Assembly (NCBI GenBank): GCA_015698305.1
Contig: CP048620.1
Location: forward strand, 3,060,001-3,124,000
Direction: 5' to 3'
DNA length: 64,000 nucleotides
From: Candidatus Nitrohelix vancouverensis
Lineage (GTDB): Bacteria > Nitrospinota > Nitrospinia > Nitrospinales > VA-1
A program made the position numbers and the translations under genes. Positions 61,179-64,000 of the stretch are shown here, in pieces. Positions within the stretch are counted from its first letter, which is position 1, and the number at the start of each line of letters is the position of its first letter. The notes beneath the pieces were generated by a model that was not told the DNA's origin, did no database searches, and was given only the letters and a program-made list of their open reading frames with translations.

Positions 61179-64000
61179 TTATTTGATCAGCTTTTCCACA
61201 CGGTCGAATAATCCGTCCGCCTGTTTGATTTTTTCTTCACCGCCCAGCACGCAGATCATTCCCTGTTCCTTGACCTTCTGGAACAGACCGGCGTAATTGC
61301 GAAGGTCCGCCAGCGTGGTCGACAACAACTGATCGCGGTGTTTTTGTTTCAATGCGTGGGTTTTCCCGGACAAATGCTCGATCATCGCGATGGAGCCTTT
61401 GCGATCCGCGCTGAGCGGCGGGTCGAGCCGCCCCACGCAACCGATGATGATCTTGGTCAACTCATCGTCGCTCATCTCCAGGTTTTCCAGGTAAGAAGCG
61501 ACGCCGTCATAGGCGTTGAGCGTCTCCTTTAAATTGGGATCGCGATAAGAAACGAAATTGAAATCGCCCGTCAGATAATCAAACGAACTCATGCTCCCGT
61601 ATGCGCCGCCCTGCACGCGCACGCGCTCCCATAGATAACTGGAGCCCAACAAGGATTTCAACACCGACCATTGCCCGCTGAATTCAAAACCCAGGTCGTA
61701 CAGGTTGGCGCCTTTGCCGACGTACTGAACCGAACTGGCGGTGAGAAAACCTTCATTGACCGGGGTTTTTGGGAATTCGAGTTTCACCGGCTCAGCCGCG
61801 ACTTCCGGCAGAACGTCCTGCAAGCCTGAAATACCCGCCTCAAATTTTGCATAGTCTTCCGCTTCAGAAGTCACGTTGACCAGCATATTGTCTTTCGCAA
61901 ACAAAGACTGCGCTAGCTCGAGAAACTCCGCCGCAACCGCTTGCGGATCTTTCTCAACGCGCTCCAGAAGCTCTTCGAGGAAACGGTAATAAGCAATGCC
62001 GTCGGTCAATTCATTGTAGAGCCCCAGTTTCGATTGATACGATTGCAGGCGCGACAGAACATACTGATTGCCGTGCGGAACCAGAGAATCTTCCATGTCC
62101 GATTTACTACTGCGAATCATATCGATCAGGCGTTTGGAATTCGAAAAATTATATTCTCCCAGAAGTTCTTTCAAAATCCCAAACAGGTCGTCGAGTTTCT
62201 CCATCAAGGCGCGTCCGCTAAAAAACAGATACGACACGATTTCGTTACGATCCCCTACCGGCGAGCAGGTGAAATGCCAACTGCGAACGCCACCCGTATG
62301 GATGCCTATATGTTTGGACATCGCCGCGTAATCGCGCTTGTTCGTTCCCATGCCCAGAATCATACGACCCAGAAGGGAAATATAAGGAATTTTTTCGAGC
62401 GGCACGCATTCCGTGTTGAAGCCGATCTGGATATAGGCGATCTTGTTGGTGAACAGGTCGTGAAACATGATCTGTGGGGACGATTCTTTTTTGATCTCGA
62501 TAGGAAACTGTTCGCTTTCGCGCCCAATATCGTCGAGACTCAGCAGAGGAAGCGTCGCCAGCGCTTCAGGAGAATCAGGTTTGACCTGCAACTCCTGCAA
62601 GGTCTTTGTATCGTTCACCAACTGCTCCAACTCATCCGGCTTCAGTTTGGATTTCACATTCTGCAACTGCGCTTTGACCCTCGCATCCATCGCGTCGGCC
62701 ATACCCGCGCGCGGCGTCATCACAATGCGGCTCTGATTGTTATTCGTGAGGAAATGCTCTCGAATCAAATTTTCAAAATAACCGTTCGTTGACTCCTGTT
62801 TGATCTTGGTCATCAACTCGTCGTAACGCAAGGGCATGAAGGGGTCCGCTTCATAAAGCCAGGAAGTCATGGACTGAATATTGTAGACGATACCCTTGGA
62901 GAAACCGCCGAAGTTCGCTTCGCGCAGTTTGAAGTCGATCGAATTGACGGCGGAAAGCACCATGTCCTCTTCAATGCCGTTATTGACCAGATCCTTCAGC
63001 ACGTCTTTAACCAGAGTGATGATTTTCTCTTCGTGTTCTTTTTCCGTTCCCTTCAAACCCACCGCAAAAATCGTTTCCAGACGGTTGTCGTCAAAGCCGC
63101 CGCCGATCACTTCGCTTCCCAGACCGGAGTCGATCAGGGCCTTTCGCAAGGGCGATGCGGAAGTCCCCATCAATAGATAGCTGAGAATATTGAAAGCGAG
63201 GCAATGCTCGTGGTCCGTCGCCAGACCGAGCTTGTAGCCAAGGATCACAAAGGTTTTATTCTTGACGCTTTCATCGTTCGTGATCGGGTATTCCAGTTCA
63301 CTGCGACGCGGCTCGGCAAAAGGCGCCTGTGGGCTGAGCGCCGAATTGACGGGAGCCTTGGAAAAACCTTTCAGATAATTTTCCTGCAGATACTCCAGAT
63401 ACTCCAAGGTGTCGCCATCGCCGTAGAGGAAAAAACGACCGTTGGACGGATGATAATATTTCTGGTGAAACTCCTTGAATTCTTCGTAAGTCAGATCAGG
63501 AATCGCCGCCGGGTCGCCGCCGGATTCATACCCGTATGCCGTGTCCGGGAACAGGGAATGCGCCAGATGGCGGTCGAGCAGGCTTTCAGGGCTGGAGAAC
63601 ACGCCCTTCATTTCGTTGAAGACCACGCCCTTGTATTCCAGCTCCTCCTGCACGGTCTCCAATTCATAATGCCAGCCTTCCTGCTTGAAGGTGTTTTCGG
63701 TCAACACTGGATACAAAACCGCGTCCAGATAAACGCCCATCAAATTGAAAAAATCTTTTTTGTTTCGGCTGGCGACGGGATACATCGTTTTATCCGGGAA
63801 GGTCATCGCGTTGAGGAAGGTTTGCAGACTGCCCTTCATCAACTCCATAAACGGTTCCTTGACCGGGTATTTTTTCGAACCGCACAGCACGCTGTGCTCC
63901 AGAATATGCGCCACGCCGCGGTCGTTGGCGGGAGGGGTTCGAAAGGTGACGCTGAAGACTTTATTGTCGTCGTCGTTTTCCAGAGAAATCACCTGCGCTC
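61179..64000 (-). CDS. M16C-family metallopeptidase, PreP-like (N-terminus cut by window edge)
   Basis: The frame is open from the right edge to the stop at 61179, giving about 940 residues with a short N-terminal part missing. It belongs to the M16C (presequence protease/insulinase-like) family. The inverted zinc motif HILEH lies near the start, the downstream glutamate in GVVFNEMKG, and two similar M16 halves span the protein, the second being inactive as usual. Such enzymes degrade peptides within a closed chamber. No signal peptide can be judged. A GTG at 63992 is only an internal codon; the real start lies beyond the window. Confidence 0.93.
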   Translation of the reverse strand, partial: AQVISLENDDDNKVFSVTFRTPPANDRGVAHILEHSVLCGSKKYPVKEPFMELMKGSLQTFLNAMTFPDKTMYPVASRNKKDFFNLMGVYLDAVLYPVLTENTFKQEGWHYELETVQEELEYKGVVFNEMKGVFSSPESLLDRHLAHSLFPDTAYGYESGGDPAAIPDLTYEEFKEFHQKYYHPSNGRFFLYGDGDTLEYLEYLQENYLKGFSKAPVNSALSPQAPFAEPRRSELEYPITNDESVKNKTFVILGYKLGLATDHEHCLAFNILSYLLMGTSASPLRKALIDSGLGSEVIGGGFDDNRLETIFAVGLKGTEKEHEEKIITLVKDVLKDLVNNGIEEDMVLSAVNSIDFKLREANFGGFSKGIVYNIQSMTSWLYEADPFMPLRYDELMTKIKQESTNGYFENLIREHFLTNNNQSRIVMTPRAGMADAMDARVKAQLQNVKSKLKPDELEQLVNDTKTLQELQVKPDSPEALATLPLLSLDDIGRESEQFPIEIKKESSPQIMFHDLFTNKIAYIQIGFNTECVPLEKIPYISLLGRMILGMGTNKRDYAAMSKHIGIHTGGVRSWHFTCSPVGDRNEIVSYLFFSGRALMEKLDDLFGILKELLGEYNFSNSKRLIDMIRSSKSDMEDSLVPHGNQYVLSRLQSYQSKLGLYNELTDGIAYYRFLEELLERVEKDPQAVAAEFLELAQSLFAKDNMLVNVTSEAEDYAKFEAGISGLQDVLPEVAAEPVKLEFPKTPVNEGFLTASSVQYVGKGANLYDLGFEFSGQWSVLKSLLGSSYLWERVRVQGGAYGSMSSFDYLTGDFNFVSYRDPNLKETLNAYDGVASYLENLEMSDDELTKIIIGCVGRLDPPLSADRKGSIAMIEHLSGKTHALKQKHRDQLLSTTLADLRNYAGLFQKVKEQGMICVLGGEEKIKQADGLFDRVEKLIK

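Noticed and set aside
1-64000. CRISPR arrays, prophage, integrons or insertion sequences
   Set aside because: No regularly spaced repeats, transposase, integrase or tRNA-associated boundary was seen by eye; the gene content is mostly housekeeping.

Overview
This 64 kb window is densely coded bacterial chromosome. The genes point to a Gram-negative (diderm) organism: KdsA for the LPS sugar Kdo, several lipoproteins with lipoboxes, a SurA/PrsA-type foldase and a signal-peptide-bearing thiol peroxidase. Metabolism looks aerobic and free-living, with CstA, a complete SUF Fe-S operon, MoaA, purine and proline synthesis and methionine salvage. I saw no rRNA, tRNA, CRISPR array, transposase or integrase. 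The metal-dependent KdsA, SufBCDS with SufU, DivIVA/YggT, AmrS and a DUF3386-like gene together suggest a Nitrospinota-like or deep deltaproteobacterial-type lineage. That placement is inference only.

Layout. At 1-4.2 kb lie a DCC/lipase-maturation-factor fusion (cut by the left edge), a long acidic pentapeptide-repeat protein and a receiver-CheX protein whose receiver has lost its phospho-acceptor. At 4.2-9.4 kb are a nucleoside transporter, SemiSWEET, a lipoprotein, a YchJ-like protein, a REC-GGDEF cyclase and an Nfu-type Fe-S carrier. From 9.5 to 16.1 kb a minus-strand run holds cstA, purA, a YkgJ-type protein, proB, a hydrolase and a PPOX protein. At 16.3-28 kb are a degenerate receiver, kdsA, a kelch protein, a nucleoside phosphorylase-like gene, rlmD, a cNMP-gated kinase, asnS, the yggT-divIVA-DUF167-mtnA-nucleotidyltransferase run and an RlmM-like methyltransferase. 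At 28-43 kb are a DUF3386-like gene, a parvulin, a spermidine-synthase-like membrane protein, an M1 peptidase/LRR/MshEN-like operon, and a divergent DUF58/BatA/transglutaminase-TPR-FGE operon.

At 43.4-51.4 kb a minus-strand SUF operon runs nifU-like, sufB, sufC, sufD, sufS, sufU, then an AmrS radical SAM enzyme. Its first gene has an IscU-like domain stripped of cysteine ligands, and a strong intrinsic terminator sits between sufB and sufC. At 51.7-55.8 kb are moaA-larE with a structured leader, and P-II/yggS/proC. At 55.9-64 kb are an SprT-like peptidase, a lipoprotein esterase behind a terminator-containing leader, mutS2, a single-cysteine exported thiol peroxidase and an M16C peptidase cut by the right edge.

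The best candidates for something undescribed are the DUF58/BatA operon with its transglutaminase-TPR-FGE fusion and no MoxR gene in the window (36.9-42.9 kb), the degenerate IscU-Nfu leader protein of the SUF operon, the P-II/YggS/ProC unit with an unusual T-loop, and the switch-like leader at 56.7-56.8 kb. Promoters and RNA structures were found by eye and are given as candidates.
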